NCBI GenBank assembly: GCA_041398905.1
Contig: JAWKTV010000010.1
Location: 124,001-188,000, forward strand
DNA: 64,000 nucleotides
Reading direction: 5' to 3'
Source: JAWKTV01 sp041398905
Lineage (GTDB): Bacteria > Planctomycetota > Planctomycetia > Planctomycetales > Planctomycetaceae
Position 1 is the first letter of the stretch, and each line of letters starts with the position of its first letter. This document shows positions 9,197 to 19,048 of the stretch, piece by piece. The notes beneath the pieces were generated by a model that ran no database searches, was not told the origin of the DNA, and saw nothing but the letters and a program-made list of their open reading frames with translations. Both the position numbers and the translations under genes were made by a program.

Positions 9197-10186
9197 TCAT
9201 CGCTCGGCCCTCCACAACGCTTTCAACTCTTCTTCTGTGACGAACCCATTCTTGTCTGCATCCAGGCGGTCAAACAATGCGGCGGGAAGTTCGTCGGGAC
9301 TGAGTTTGCCGTCACCGTTTTTGTCGCGTTGCTTGAAGGCGTTGCCCATGCCGCCGGGCTGCGGTGAGCCACCAGTCAAAGCGGCTCCAGATGACACGAT
9401 GCCAGCGGCCTTGTTCGCCAACGCGAGAAACGCAGGATAGGTCGGAGCCCTGTAGTGCTGGGTCTGCACCATGAAGAGCGTAAACGAGTTGTTCTTGCGG
9501 TCGATGACGAATTGCGTGCCGTCCGCGCCACCCCAGCCGTAGCTGCCCGCACCGTTCACGATGCCGCCGAGGCCGTACTTCATGGTGGGATGCTTCAGAT
9601 GGTTCTCGAAGATCAGGTCCACCGTTTCCGGCTTGAGCACGCGAACGCCGTCCAGTTCACCCTGTTAAGAATCATCTGGCAGAGACGCTCATAATCGCCG
9701 ATTGTGCCGAACAACCCGTGTCCGCCGAGGAACAACGTTGGTTTCGTGGAGACGCGGCTCAGGTCGTTGCCCGGCACAAGCACGCCCGGTTTTGGCTGAC
9801 CGTAGATCTGACAGAGCCGACTGACCTTTGACTTCGGCACATAAAAGTCGGTGTCCGGCATCTTGAGCGGCTTGAACAGCCGCTGCTGGAGAATGACGTC
9901 GAGCGATTGGCCGGTGATCGCTTCGAGATACCGCCCGAGGATGTCGAGCCCCATGCCGCTGCATCTCGATGTCGAGTGTGGCAATGACCTCCGACTCTAG
10001 GCCCGCCTTCGCGAGTTCAGGCCCATGAGGACGCGGCTTGAAGTTCTTGGCCGGAGGCAACGGCGCGCCGGTGGAGACGCCCATGTCTTTCCGTTTCGAG
10101 GCTCGGGCGTGGGATTGAACTACCGAGGCACAGAGCACACAGAGGAGCAGCAGCGGAGTGATGGAAGGGTGGAGTTCTGGAGTCAT
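9197..10186 (-). pseudogene. serine hydrolase (beta-lactamase family) with C-terminal EF-hands, internally deleted
   Basis: Reading leftward: a signal-like N-terminus (MTPELHPSITPLLLLCVLCASVVQ), then AKAGLESEVIATLDIEMQ, which is where the beta-lactamase fold begins. At about 9965 the sequence jumps directly to GMGLDILGRYLEAITGQSLDVIL, which belongs more than 100 residues further on in this family. The SxxK and YxN catalytic region is therefore missing. A further frame change near 9665 leads into KYGLGGIVNGAGSYGWGGADGTQF (the GxG-type block) and two EF-hands (DKNGDGKLSPDE, DADKNGFVTEEE). Without the nucleophile it cannot be an active hydrolase as read. The deletion may be genomic or an assembly collapse. 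Confidence 0.7.
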
Positions 10187-10267
10187 CGACTGGTGAAGTG
10201 CAGTTCGTGAACTTTGTCCACCGCGGGCGTGGTGAAGCTCTTCGTCTTCCTGTTGAGCAGGTCTCGG

Positions 10268-13156
10268 TCACTTTGGGGCCTCTGGCTGGACCAGCGAGTC
10301 TAAACCACAGTCGAGCTCCAGCTTCGCTGTGACAGTGCTTGAATTGCGAGAGATGACCGCAAAGTCGCCGGTGATGGTCTGGTCGCTGAACGACATCGGA
10401 CTGTCGGCAGGAAATCGACGGATAACGGAATCGGTGCCGCCGTTTCGGAGAGTAACCTCGATGCGGAGTTCGCCCGGAGTGATGTTCGGCATGGCTTTAG
10501 CGGTGACCACCGGCCACTGCGATTCATCGGCCTGCATTTGGATGATCCAGGCGCGGCAGAAGGTGCCGTCGGCCTGCCATTCGTAGGTGGGCACCGGCCA
10601 GGGGGTGGCGGTGGTGTCGTAGATGCGCCAGCCGAGGAGTTCAGGCTTCTCCTGCCCTTGAATCATGCGCGGGGTCATCTCGCCGATGGGCAGGATTTGA
10701 AGGGCCACGCCGGCGGCGATGGCGGTGGTGCTGTGGTCAGACTCGCGGATGGCGATGTTCGGTGAGTTGAGTCCCAACTGCCATGGATGACGCCAAGTGC
10801 GCGGCTTGTTGTCCGCAGGTTCCACGGTGTCGATCACGACGTAGTACCCATCGCGTTTCGGCTGCTTGCCTTTCACCCAGACCACCTGCCGCAGCCACTT
10901 GCCGCGGATGTGTTCGGTGGCGTTGTACCAGCCGTAGTCGAAGGCGCCTTCGGAATAGCTGAAGTGCTCGTTGTCCAGCCAGCGGCGATTGGGCGGATTG
11001 TGGGCGATGGCCATATCCTGCTTCCACTGTGGGATGCTGTTCTCCTGCGCCCAATCCGGCGAGAGGGTGTTGAAGGAAAGCGATCTGCCGGCGTGCTTCG
11101 TGTTGCCGACACCGCTGTAGCCGCCGCGTCCGGCATTGCGGATCAGCAGGTGCGGGCCGAACTGCGCGTAGATGTTGAGCGCGTCAAACTTGCCGTGACT
11201 GGCACCCCACGGCCCGGCACCGAAGAAGAGGTATTTTTCCTCCGGCCCCCAGCCAGTGCGCATTACATAATGACCGGCATTGGGGAAATAGACGGACGTT
11301 TTGTCCGGCGGCGATCCTTTCTCGCCCTTTGTCGTCATCCATTCGAAGTCGCGGCGCTTCGGGAACCACTCGGTGGCGGTGCGAAAGCGGTCGTCGAACA
11401 AGCCCCAACCGCCGTCGTTGAGATCAATGTTGCCCTGGGTCGGTGTCGTCAGGAGCATCGTGTATTCGACCGCCTTCTCGTGAATCGCAAGGTATTTCTC
11501 CGGTGGTGTTTCGCCGAGGCTCTGGAACAAGCGGATGTAGTTTTCCAGCGCGGTGATGGAGGCCCAGTTGTAGCCCGTGCTCAGGCTGGCATGGCTGCCG
11601 TCGGGATGAAACTGCGTGCCGATCATCACGTCCCAGCGTTTCATCGCCGTGGCTTTCCACTCGGCGCTCTCCGCGAACTCCGGCAGCAGCAGCGCGGTCT
11701 GCAGCAGCGCCAGCGTGGTGTGCGCGCCACCGTCATCATGCGCGGCGAAGCTGCTCGGGTTTATGATTAAACGTGCCTGCCGCAGCATGCCCAGCAGCAT
11801 GGCGATGTGCGCCTCATCGCTGAAGTCGGGCGACCTCCGAAACACCTCGTAGGCCGGCCACCACGACATCTCCAGGCGACGGCCGATGTTGCTGGTGTTC
11901 ATGTAGCCCCAGCGGAAGGTTGTTCCATCCATGAGATTGAGCTTTCCCACCGTGGGGCAGCGCTCCCAGAAAAACGGCTCGCGTGAAACCCAGTCGAGCA
12001 CCTCGGCGCTAAACTGCCTTGGATATTTGGGATCGCTTTTCTCCTGCCAGGCGCGTGCCATCGAAACCCAATGGAAATGCCGGTTGAGATGGCCGTTGTC
12101 GCGCGCCCAGTTCAGTTGCAGCGGCTGCTTCTGCAAGACCCAGCGATGTGACTCGCCATTCGTGTCCGTCCAGGCATCCACGAAACCGTCGAAGTAGCCG
12201 ATGGTCGCGAAGCGTCCCGCCACCGCCTCGTCCGAGATCTTCTGCCAGTTCGGGTGCAGCACCACGCTGGGCACTTCTTTGAGGCTTGGTCCCTTCGGTT
12301 CACGGCGCGTGCGCATGTGGCGCAAGAGAAGTGTTTTCGCTTCTTCCATCCGCCCTTCCTCGACGGCCTTGCTGACCGGTTGCATCGCAGGGTGATTGAA
12401 ATCCAAGGCTCGCAGCACGCTCTCCGCCATGGAAGGAAGCTGCCGCGCCTGCTCGGACGTCATCGTGGCGAACAGCACCTCCGAGAAACGGCTCGTCTGC
12501 CGGACCTCCTCTTTGCCACCACGCATCGCAAAAAGCTTCACCACTCCGGCGCGAATCCGCTCCGGGAGAACATGCTCCTCGGCAGGGCGATCCATGAAGT
12601 CCACGAACAACCGCACGCGCGATCCTTCGTCCTCCGGCCACACCACCAGCTTGATGCGGTGCCCGGCGCCTTCGCGGAACGGCAGCTCGTTGGGATGCTG
12701 ATAGTCGCGATTGTCCATCCAGCCGGGCGGTTTCGGATTGGGTTCCAGCATCGTCAGGCAGGTCTTGCGGATACCCAGAACGTAAGGCCGCCCGCTCACC
12801 GCCTTCGCGAATATCAACACGCAACTGGCCGCCGAAGCCATCCCGCAACCGTTTCGCTCTCTTTCCAGTCCCACCACCACACCTGCCACCACCTGAAGAT
12901 CTCCGCCCGCTGCCTCTACTGGATCAATGCGAGCTTCGACCGAGAACGTTTCAGCCTCAGGGCTGACGCCCTCAACGATTGATTCGCTCCATGATCTGAT
13001 GTTTGCGGGGAGCAGCGTGCTCTGCTCTGCGGCTGTCGCCGACCATGGCGACTCGGCAACCGCAGCGACAAAAACGGAAATGGACCACAGACGCGAGAAT
13101 TCATTTCGCCCTTCTTCCTTTGCTTTGCCCGGTGCCTTCCGCTTCGGCGCCGTCAA
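10268..13156 (-). CDS. heparinase II/III family polysaccharide lyase-like protein
   Basis: 962 residues in one frame. A secretion signal (LWSISVFVAAVAESPWSATA) lies about 25 residues in; there is no ATG in frame, and the TTG at 13156 overlaps the stop of the upstream sulfatase (TTGA), which suggests coupling. The middle is an alpha-toroid region (LNRHFHWVSMARAWQEKSD, DGGAHTTLALLQTALLLPEF, HPDGSHASLSTGYN) and the C-terminal half is a beta-sandwich typical of heparinase II/III and alginate lyases (YVMRTGWGPEEKYLFFGAGPWGASHGKFDALNIYAQFG). Such enzymes cleave uronic-acid polysaccharides by beta-elimination. Beside a sulfatase, a sulfated glycan substrate is likely. Confidence 0.82.
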   Translation of the reverse strand: MTAPKRKAPGKAKEEGRNEFSRLWSISVFVAAVAESPWSATAAEQSTLLPANIRSWSESIVEGVSPEAETFSVEARIDPVEAAGGDLQVVAGVVVGLERERNGCGMASAASCVLIFAKAVSGRPYVLGIRKTCLTMLEPNPKPPGWMDNRDYQHPNELPFREGAGHRIKLVVWPEDEGSRVRLFVDFMDRPAEEHVLPERIRAGVVKLFAMRGGKEEVRQTSRFSEVLFATMTSEQARQLPSMAESVLRALDFNHPAMQPVSKAVEEGRMEEAKTLLLRHMRTRREPKGPSLKEVPSVVLHPNWQKISDEAVAGRFATIGYFDGFVDAWTDTNGESHRWVLQKQPLQLNWARDNGHLNRHFHWVSMARAWQEKSDPKYPRQFSAEVLDWVSREPFFWERCPTVGKLNLMDGTTFRWGYMNTSNIGRRLEMSWWPAYEVFRRSPDFSDEAHIAMLLGMLRQARLIINPSSFAAHDDGGAHTTLALLQTALLLPEFAESAEWKATAMKRWDVMIGTQFHPDGSHASLSTGYNWASITALENYIRLFQSLGETPPEKYLAIHEKAVEYTMLLTTPTQGNIDLNDGGWGLFDDRFRTATEWFPKRRDFEWMTTKGEKGSPPDKTSVYFPNAGHYVMRTGWGPEEKYLFFGAGPWGASHGKFDALNIYAQFGPHLLIRNAGRGGYSGVGNTKHAGRSLSFNTLSPDWAQENSIPQWKQDMAIAHNPPNRRWLDNEHFSYSEGAFDYGWYNATEHIRGKWLRQVVWVKGKQPKRDGYYVVIDTVEPADNKPRTWRHPWQLGLNSPNIAIRESDHSTTAIAAGVALQILPIGEMTPRMIQGQEKPELLGWRIYDTTATPWPVPTYEWQADGTFCRAWIIQMQADESQWPVVTAKAMPNITPGELRIEVTLRNGGTDSVIRRFPADSPMSFSDQTITGDFAVISRNSSTVTAKLELDCGLDSLVQPEAPK

Positions 13157-14089
13157 AGAACGCGCCCACTGCCGGTGTGGTCGTAGTCGCCGAGATCCAT
13201 GCGGGCTTCATGGGCGAGCAGGCGCAGGCGGGTGAGGACCTCGGGATGCTCGGAGGCGACGTTCTTAGTTTCGCCGATGTCGTTGTCGAGATCGTAGAGC
13301 GAGAACTCGTTAATCGCATTGCCGGCGAAGCGGCCGCTCAGCGACCCAGGGCGGATGCGCGGGGCGTTTGCGAACGAACTTCCACTTCCCGCTGCGCACG
13401 GCCTGGAGGTGGGTGAAGCTGTAGTAGTAAAGGGCTTCGTGCGGCGATCCGGCGGTGGCCGGATCACGGAACAGCGGCGTGAGGTCGCGGCCATCAATGA
13501 CGCGGTCCGACGGCGTCATTTCTCCGGCGATGGAGGCGAAAGTCGGCAGCAGGTCGATGGTCGAGGTGACGGCATCGCTGGAGGTGGCTGCTGGGAATTT
13601 TTCCCGGCCACCAGGCGACGCATGGCACCCGCAGACCGCCTTCCCAGGTCAGCATCTTGTAACCGCAAACGGATCGGCGTTGCCGGGAATGATCACGCGG
13701 GATGAATGCCTTGCGTCCGGTTCCATGCCGCGTCGTCTCGACCCACGGGCCGTTGTCGGAGGTGAAAATCACGAGCGTGTTCTCCGCGAGCCCGAGTTCG
13801 TGCAGGGTCTTCACGATCTCGCCGCAACTCCAGTCGATCTCCTCCACGGCATCGCCAAATGGTCCGCCCGGCACTTTTTGCCTTTGAACTTCTCCGACGC
13901 TGAGCGGGATCGCGGCATGTTGTGCGAGGTAGAAAAGAACGGCTTCTCGCGGCTGCTGGCGAATAAAATCGAGCCGCCTCGCGGGTGTAGTCCTGCGTGA
14001 TGTGATCCCAAGACTCCACCCGGGCGGGGTGACAACCCTGCTCATTGCGAAGGATGATGCTGCGGAATTTGGAGTCGTTCACGTTCACA

Positions 14090-14117
14090 CTGCACTTTCT
14101 GAAAAACGCCTGGCGTT
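14090..14117 (+). repeat. left terminal inverted repeat of IS copy 1
   Basis: 28 bp beginning CTGCACTTTCTGAAAAACG; it matches the reverse complement of 15527-15553 apart from one substitution and one base of length in an A run. Confidence 0.9.
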
Positions 14118-15438
14118 AGACAGTGATGCGGAGCAGGCGTGTTAGTAAGGGTGCGGAATTTCCGGTGAGCGGGGCGCGGGAGCTGAGCCGTCGAGAATTC
14201 TTGCGTCAGGCAGGCCGCCTGCAGGGCTTTTGCGGCGGTCGGCGTGGCTCGGACGCGTCGGTCGGCGCGGTCCCAGGGCGAGTCCTCCCGATGCACCAGT
14301 TCCGCCGCCGGGCGGTCCCAGGCCCACGGTTCCACCAGCGTGTAGAGCCACAAGTTGACGTGCCAGGCGGCGATGTTCGCCCACAGGTTCCGCACCTGCT
14401 GCTGGCCGCTGCCCCAGACCTCCTTCACGTCGTGGAACACCTGCTCGATCGCCGCGCGGTCGGCGCACTCGATGATCTCCCCGCGCCATCCACGTCCGAG
14501 CAGTAGAAGAACTGCGGCCCCGTCGGCTCCGCGACGATCACCACCCGGATCGTTCCGCCAGACACGGGGGGTACGTCGCCAGGAACGTCTTGGTCTGTTC
14601 ACCACCTCCCGCGCCGTACACCGAGACGGTCGTCGGCTCCACAACCGTGACGGATGGGCGGCGCGCTCGCCAGGGAGAGGCGATTCCAGACCGTACGTCC
14701 GTGGGCGGCCGCGGCGTTTGGTCTTCTGCACCGGCGGCAGGTCGTGGGGCGCGCATCCTTGCGGAGCCGGCCGACGAGCGTCCACGCCCGCCTTGAGCAG
14801 CGGACGCGAACGGGCCGCTTGGCGTAGCCGTCGGCCACGCACCCACCGCTTTGCCGTGGGCCTGCAGGGGTTGTGGCAAGCGCGGGAGGACCAGGTCGGC
14901 CGCTTGTTCGAGCTTGGTCTGGAACATCCAGCGGCAACACTTCGGAGCTTGGGCACGTCCCTGCGGCGGACGTACAGCCAAGAGTAGATCGGCAGGCCGA
15001 TGGTCCCCCACAGCCGATGCCGCACCACCACCGCCAGCGTCACCCACACGTGTCCGTAGCAGAACGTTTGCCGGTCGGCCCCGGCGTGGGGTCGTGGTGG
15101 ATGCCCGCCCCTGCACTTTGGGTCCGTAGCGTTTGGTGGGGGAGTCGTCGATCGCCAGCAGCACCGCTCGTGGTCCTTCAGCACCTTCAGCAGCACGAGC
15201 ACCAGCAGCCGCCCGCCGATGTCCCGCCACCGCCGGCCGAGGCTCTGCAGGAAGTAGTAGCAGTTCTGAAAGTCCGGCTGAGACCCGCCGCGCGAATCCA
15301 CGCCGCGACGACCCGCCGCCCACCCGCGAACAGCACGCCCCAGAGGAGCACGCCAGCCGCCCCCGCAGCCGCCCGTGCAGCGGCGGCGAGCCAGTCGATC
15401 GAGTGGTTCCAATCCTGCGGAGCGTGGTAGGATGCCAT
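14115..15438 (-). CDS. DDE transposase of IS4-like element, copy 1 (frameshifted)
   Basis: The start is the ATG at 15438 (MASYHAPQDWN) and the intended stop is the TAA at 14115, inside the left inverted repeat (ending RLLRITV). Blocks visible across three frames include LVLLKVLKDHERVLLAIDDSPTKRYG with the first D, a VADGYAKRPF-like second block, and a C-terminal DR-AAIEQVFHDVKEVWG stretch that fits the R(3)E(6)K part of the IS4 YREK signature. Restored length is about 440 residues. The reading frame is broken several times in this copy and at other places in copy 2, so a master sequence can be inferred by comparing them. As read it is not functional. Confidence 0.8.
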
Positions 15439-15526
15439 CCGTGGCTCTCCGGGGCGGGACTGACGTGGAGACACATCAGTCTGCCTTGAGAGCCACATTC
15501 TTGTGGAGCCCAATCGCCGGCAACGG

Positions 15527-15553
15527 AACGCCAGGCGTTTTCAGCAAGTGCAG
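15527..15553 (-). repeat. right terminal inverted repeat of IS copy 1
   Basis: 27 bp; read on the minus strand it begins CTGCACTTGCTGAAAACG. It is followed directly by the GTTCACA target duplication. Confidence 0.9.
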
Positions 15554-16148
15554 GTTCACAGTCGCACCGTTGAAAAGTGCGTGCCGTAGAAGTAGTCGAA
15601 GCCTTGCCCGTTCAGCATCGTGGCCGGATCGAATCCGGTGGGCGAAGCCTTCGAGTGCTCGCCCAGGTGCCACTTGCCGATGCAAGCGGTGGCGTAGCCT
15701 GCCTCGCGTAGCACTTCCGCCATCGTGATCTCTTTCGAGCAGGACGGTGTGCTGGTTCTTTTTGTTGCCCGGTTCACCGACGCGGATCGGATAGCAGCCC
15801 GTCAACAGCGCCCCGCGCGAGACGGTCCACAAACCGCCTGCAGATAGAAGCTCGTCAACCGGAGCCCTTCCGCGGCCAGCTTGTCGAGATGTGGCGTCTT
15901 GATCGTCTTCGAACCGAAACAGCCGACATCGCCGTAGCCAAGGTCGTCGGCAAAGATGAGGACGATGTTTGGTCTCGCCGAATCGACTGCTGGTAACGCG
16001 GGCAGCGGCTCGAACAGCAGGGCGGCGAGGACGGTGAACAGCAGTTTCATCGAGTGGATCATGGGGTGGGATGAACGCCTTTGTACTCCGGGATGTTTCC
16101 GCGATGAATCCACGCCGTGTTTTGGACGGAATGTTAGAGACTTGATCA

Positions 16149-16386
16149 TCAGTCTCGTGTCCACAGCGTCTTCAGTTCCTACGCGACAAAGCCATCCTTG
16201 TCCGCCGCCGCCAAGCTGTCGCGCTCAGCGCTAAATGCATGGGTGATTTTGCCGTCACCGTTCTTGTCGAGCCGTTTGAAAGCCGCTGTTCCTGGCGAGT
16301 CCTGAGCAAAGACAGGGACACTCCAGGAGCAACTCAGCACGATAGCCAATAATTATAAAATAGTGAGTCGAGGTCGAGAACCTCAT
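16149..16386 (-). CDS. small secreted EF-hand protein (frameshifted)
   Basis: The ATG at 16386 (MRFSTSTHYFII) leads into a signal peptide that is clear in the next frame (AIVLSCSWSVPVFAQ), followed by TAAFKRLDKNGDGKIT, one EF-hand loop, then ADKDGFVA and a terminal ELKTLWTRD with a stop at 16149. About 75-80 residues when restored. At least two one-base frame changes are needed. Such short calcium-binding exported proteins are common in planctomycetes; role unknown. It lies 87 bp upstream of the sulfatase on the same strand. Confidence 0.55.
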
Positions 16387-16393
16387 CGCCCCT

Positions 16394-16524
16394 TCAGTTT
16401 CCTTGTCGATTCCGGAAATAGGCTCGCACTTCTTCAAGTGTGGCGAAGCCGTCTTTGTTGGCATCGACCGCGTTGAAGACGCCTGGTTTGGATACTGTCA
16501 CGGAAAAGTGCCATCGCCATTCTT
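16394..16524 (-). pseudogene. C-terminal fragment of an EF-hand protein cut by IS copy 2
   Basis: Reading leftward from the edge of the IS: KNGDGTFP, then VSKPGVFNAVDANKDGFATLEEVRAYFRNRQGN and a TGA at 16394. This is a second, separate EF-hand reading just upstream of the small EF-hand gene. The N-terminal part should lie beyond the IS to the right, but the sequence at 17983 onward does not continue it. Confidence 0.6.
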
Positions 16525-17982
16525 CTGCACTTTCTGAAAACGCCTAGCGTTAGACAGTGATGAGCAGGCGTGTTAGTAGGGTGCGGAATTTCCGGGTGAG
16601 CCAGGCGCGGGAGCCGAGCCGTCGAGAATTCTTGCGTCAGGCAGGCCGCCTGCAGGGCTTTTGCGGCGGTCGGCGTGGCTCGGACGTCGGTCGGCGCGGT
16701 CCCAGGGCGAGTCCTCCCGATGCACCATTCCCCGCCGGGCGGTCCCAGGCCCACAGTTCCACCAGCGTGTAGAGCCACAAGTTGACGTGCCAGGCGGCGA
16801 TGTTCGCCCACAGGTTCCGCACCTGCTGCTGGCCGCTGCCCCCAGACCTCCTTCACGTCGTGGAACACTTGCTCCGATCGCCGCGGTCGGCGAAGCACTC
16901 GATGATCTCCGCGCCCGGCGCGTCCACGTCCGGGAGCGTAGAAGAACTGCGGCCCCGTCGTGGCTCCCGCGACGATCACCACCGGATCGTTCCGCCGAAC
17001 GGGGTACGTCGCAGGAACGTCTTGGTCTTCATCCACCTCCCCGCGCGTACACCGAGACGGTCGTCGGCTCCCAACCGTGACGATGGGCGGCGCGCTTGGC
17101 CAGGGAGAGGCGATTCAGACCGTACGTCCGTGGGCGGCCGGCGGCGTTTGGTCTTCACGCGGCGGTCGTGGAGCGCGGCGTCCTTGCGGAGCCGGCCGAC
17201 GAGCGTCACGCCCGCCTTGAGCAGCGGACGGCGAACGGCCGCTTGGCGTAGCGCCGTCGGCCACGCACCACACCGCTTTGCCGTGGGCCTGCAGGGTTGT
17301 GGCAAGCGCGGAGGACCAGGTCGGCCGCTTGTTCGAGCTTGGTCTGGAACATCCAGCGGCAACGCTTCGGGAGCTTGGGCACGTCCTCGCGCGGACGTAC
17401 AGCCAAGAAGTAGATCGGCAGGCCGGATGGTCCCCCGAGCCGATGCCGCACCACCACCGCCAGCGTCACCCACACGTGTCCGTGCAGAACGTTTGCCGGT
17501 CGGCCCCGGCGTGGGTCGTGGGGTGGGATGCCCGCCCTGCACTTTGGGTCCGTAGCGTTTGGTGGGGGAGTCGTCGATCGCCAGCAGCACCCGCTCGTGG
17601 TCCTTCAGCACCTTCAGCAGCACGAGCACCAGCAGCCGCCCGCCGATGTCCCGCCACCGCCGGCCGAGGCTCTGCAGGAAGTAGTAGCAGTTCTGAAAGT
17701 CCGGGCTGAGAGCCCGCCGCGGAATCCACGCCGCGACGACCTGCCGCCCACCCGCGAACAGCGCCCCAGAGGAGCGCGCCAGCCGCCCCGCAGCCGCCCG
17801 TGCAGCGCGGCGAGCCAGTCGATCGAGTGGTTCCAACCCTGCGGAGCGGTGGTAGGATGCCATCCGTGGCTCTCGGGGCGGTGCTGACGTCGTGAGAAAC
17901 ATCAGTCTTGCGAGCAGCCACATTCTTGTGGAGCCCAATCGCCGGCAAACGGAACGCCAGGCGTTTTTCAGAAAAAGTGCAG
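16525..17982 (-). mobile_element. IS4-like insertion sequence, copy 2 (1458 bp)
   Basis: Same element as 14090-15553, same orientation, with the same CTGCACTTTCTG end at 16525 and the inverted end at 17982. The flanks (CATTCTT on the left, TAACAAG on the right) show no target duplication, and the gene on the left does not resume on the right. The copies differ from each other mostly by scattered one-base indels. Confidence 0.88.
16550..17863 (-). CDS. DDE transposase of IS4-like element, copy 2 (frameshifted)
   Basis: Start ATG at 17863, intended stop TAA at 16550. The same blocks as copy 1 are present (LLVLVLLKVLKDHERVLLAIDDSPTKRYG, VFHDVKEVWG, NLWANIAAWHVNLWLYTLVE), spread over all three minus frames. 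The number of indels relative to copy 1 is high for two recent copies of a single element, which points to low base accuracy in this stretch or to two inactive copies. Confidence 0.78.
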
Positions 17983-18218
17983 TAACAAGGCAAGGGGTTT
18001 CTAATCCGAGAGCGCGAGAGTTCGAGGCCAAAATCTCGGACAGACGGAGGCAACCCTTCGATCGGACGCACTCCCCATGACGAACCAGAGAGCGATCTCT
18101 GGAAGCGGTCATCGCAAGTTCTTCCGCTGTCTGCAGATAACTCGCGACTTCTTGCCAATGCGATTTTCGCCATGAGAGCGAACGGCAGTGTCGCTCGGCG
18201 TTCAAGAAAGAAAAGGAG

Positions 18219-18292
18219 TACCCCCGGCTGGATTCGAACCAGCGACCTTCGGTTTAGGAAACCGATGCTCTATCCTGCTGAGCTACGGGGCT
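18219..18292 (-). tRNA. tRNA-Arg (CCU anticodon)
   Basis: On the minus strand, a 74-nt cloverleaf: D arm GCTC...GAGC, anticodon arm TCGGTTTCCTAAACCGA with CCT in the loop, T arm GCTGGTTCGAATCCAGC, and an acceptor stem ending in discriminator A with no encoded CCA. The acceptor stem has one G-G mismatch at the second pair (AGCCCCG against CGGGGGT), which may be a base error. It stands alone. Confidence 0.9.
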
Positions 18293-18735
18293 GGTGTGCA
18301 TGTTGTTGTTTGGGAACGACTTGCGCCCACATCGAATGGGTACCCGCTGGGGCAGAATGTTTGTGGCGCTGCAGCGGGTTACGCTTTGCGACGCGACTCA
18401 GACAACTCGCTGATGTTGTGGTGATTCCCAGTGGGGAGTTCGACCGCGATTGTACCCCGAATCTTCTGGATATACACCCCATGCCGAGCGACTTTGCAGG
18501 GTGGTGCTGATTCGCTGAGGATGCTTGCTCGCGCTGCTCTCCGCCAACTTTCCGGATGCACGTTCCCGCTCCCCGGCTTCTTCAAGCGCGATGGACCGGC
18601 TCGACCGAACAACCGGTCGCTCACCGCAGATTAGTCAGCCTCGTGGGGCAGACCGCTGAAGGACAGTTCAGATGGCCGTCACCGTGCGCAGGTAGATGGT
18701 TACTCAAGATGGGTGGTGTGCGAGAGGCTCCGGAA

Positions 18736-18796
18736 GAAAGCCCCGGTGGGAACTGCGTCGTCAGGGGCTTTCGCTGTCGCGGGGCACCCCCGCGAC
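18736..18796. other. two consecutive GC-rich hairpins in a long non-coding stretch (18293-18972)
   Basis: GAAAGCCCC (18736-18744) pairs with GGGGCTTTC (18764-18772), and GTCGCGGGG (18776-18784) pairs with CCCCGCGAC (18788-18796). No T run follows either stem. They lie in about 680 bp without a convincing gene between the tRNA and the DUF1559 gene; the rest of that stretch shows nothing I can name. They could be part of a small RNA or a terminator pair. Confidence 0.35.
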
Positions 18797-18972
18797 GGTC
18801 GACCGCCGTCTTGCAGTGGCCTCACGAAAGCCGGTAGGGCAGCAGCACAACACTCTGTAACGCACTACCATAAAGCATCTTACACCACATCTGCCGTGGA
18901 TCCCGCCGCCGCTGGGGAAGGTCCGAACCACTCTCGCCTTCACCAAGTCTGTCCCAGTGAACGAGAACAACG

Positions 18973-19001
18973 TTGACACAAAACCACTTAGTTTTGTAAA
19001 T
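18973..19001 (+). promoter_or_regulatory. putative promoter of the DUF1559 gene
   Basis: TTGACA at 18973-18978, 17-bp spacer, GTAAAT at 18996-19001, in an AT-rich patch 48 bp before the ATG at 19049. Confidence 0.45.
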
Positions 19002-19048
19002 CAAAACTGCAAATTTACCAGACCAACAACGGTAAGGAGTCGCTGGAC

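Larger units (their letters stand above)
14090..15553 (-). mobile_element. IS4-like insertion sequence, copy 1 (1464 bp)
   Basis: The ends are imperfect terminal inverted repeats of 27-28 bp (14090-14117 and 15527-15553), both starting CTGCACTT and sharing CGCCTGGCGTT. GTTCACA is present at 14083-14089 and again at 15554-15560: a 7-bp target duplication. The element lies inside the sulfatase gene. One transposase gene fills it on the minus strand. Confidence 0.9.
13153..16062 (-). pseudogene. sulfatase interrupted by an IS4-like element
   Basis: The N-terminal part (about 15560-16062) has a signal peptide (KLLFTVLAALLFEPLPALPA), the metal-binding RPNIVLIFADDLGYGD, and VCGPSRAG, the C-x-P-S-R site whose cysteine becomes formylglycine. 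After GFDYFYGTHFS the IS begins. The C-terminal part (13153-14089) carries LGLAENTLVIFTSDNGPW, DGRDLTPLFRDP and a QAVRSGKWKFVRKRP block. The same 7 bp (GTTCACA) flanks the element on both sides, so this was one gene before insertion. Several additional one-base frame changes lie in both halves. It would have removed sulfate esters from extracellular polysaccharide, working with the heparinase downstream. Confidence 0.85.

Noticed and set aside
10787..11770. 327-residue plus-strand open frame
   Set aside because: It lies antisense to the heparinase gene and has no recognisable sequence.
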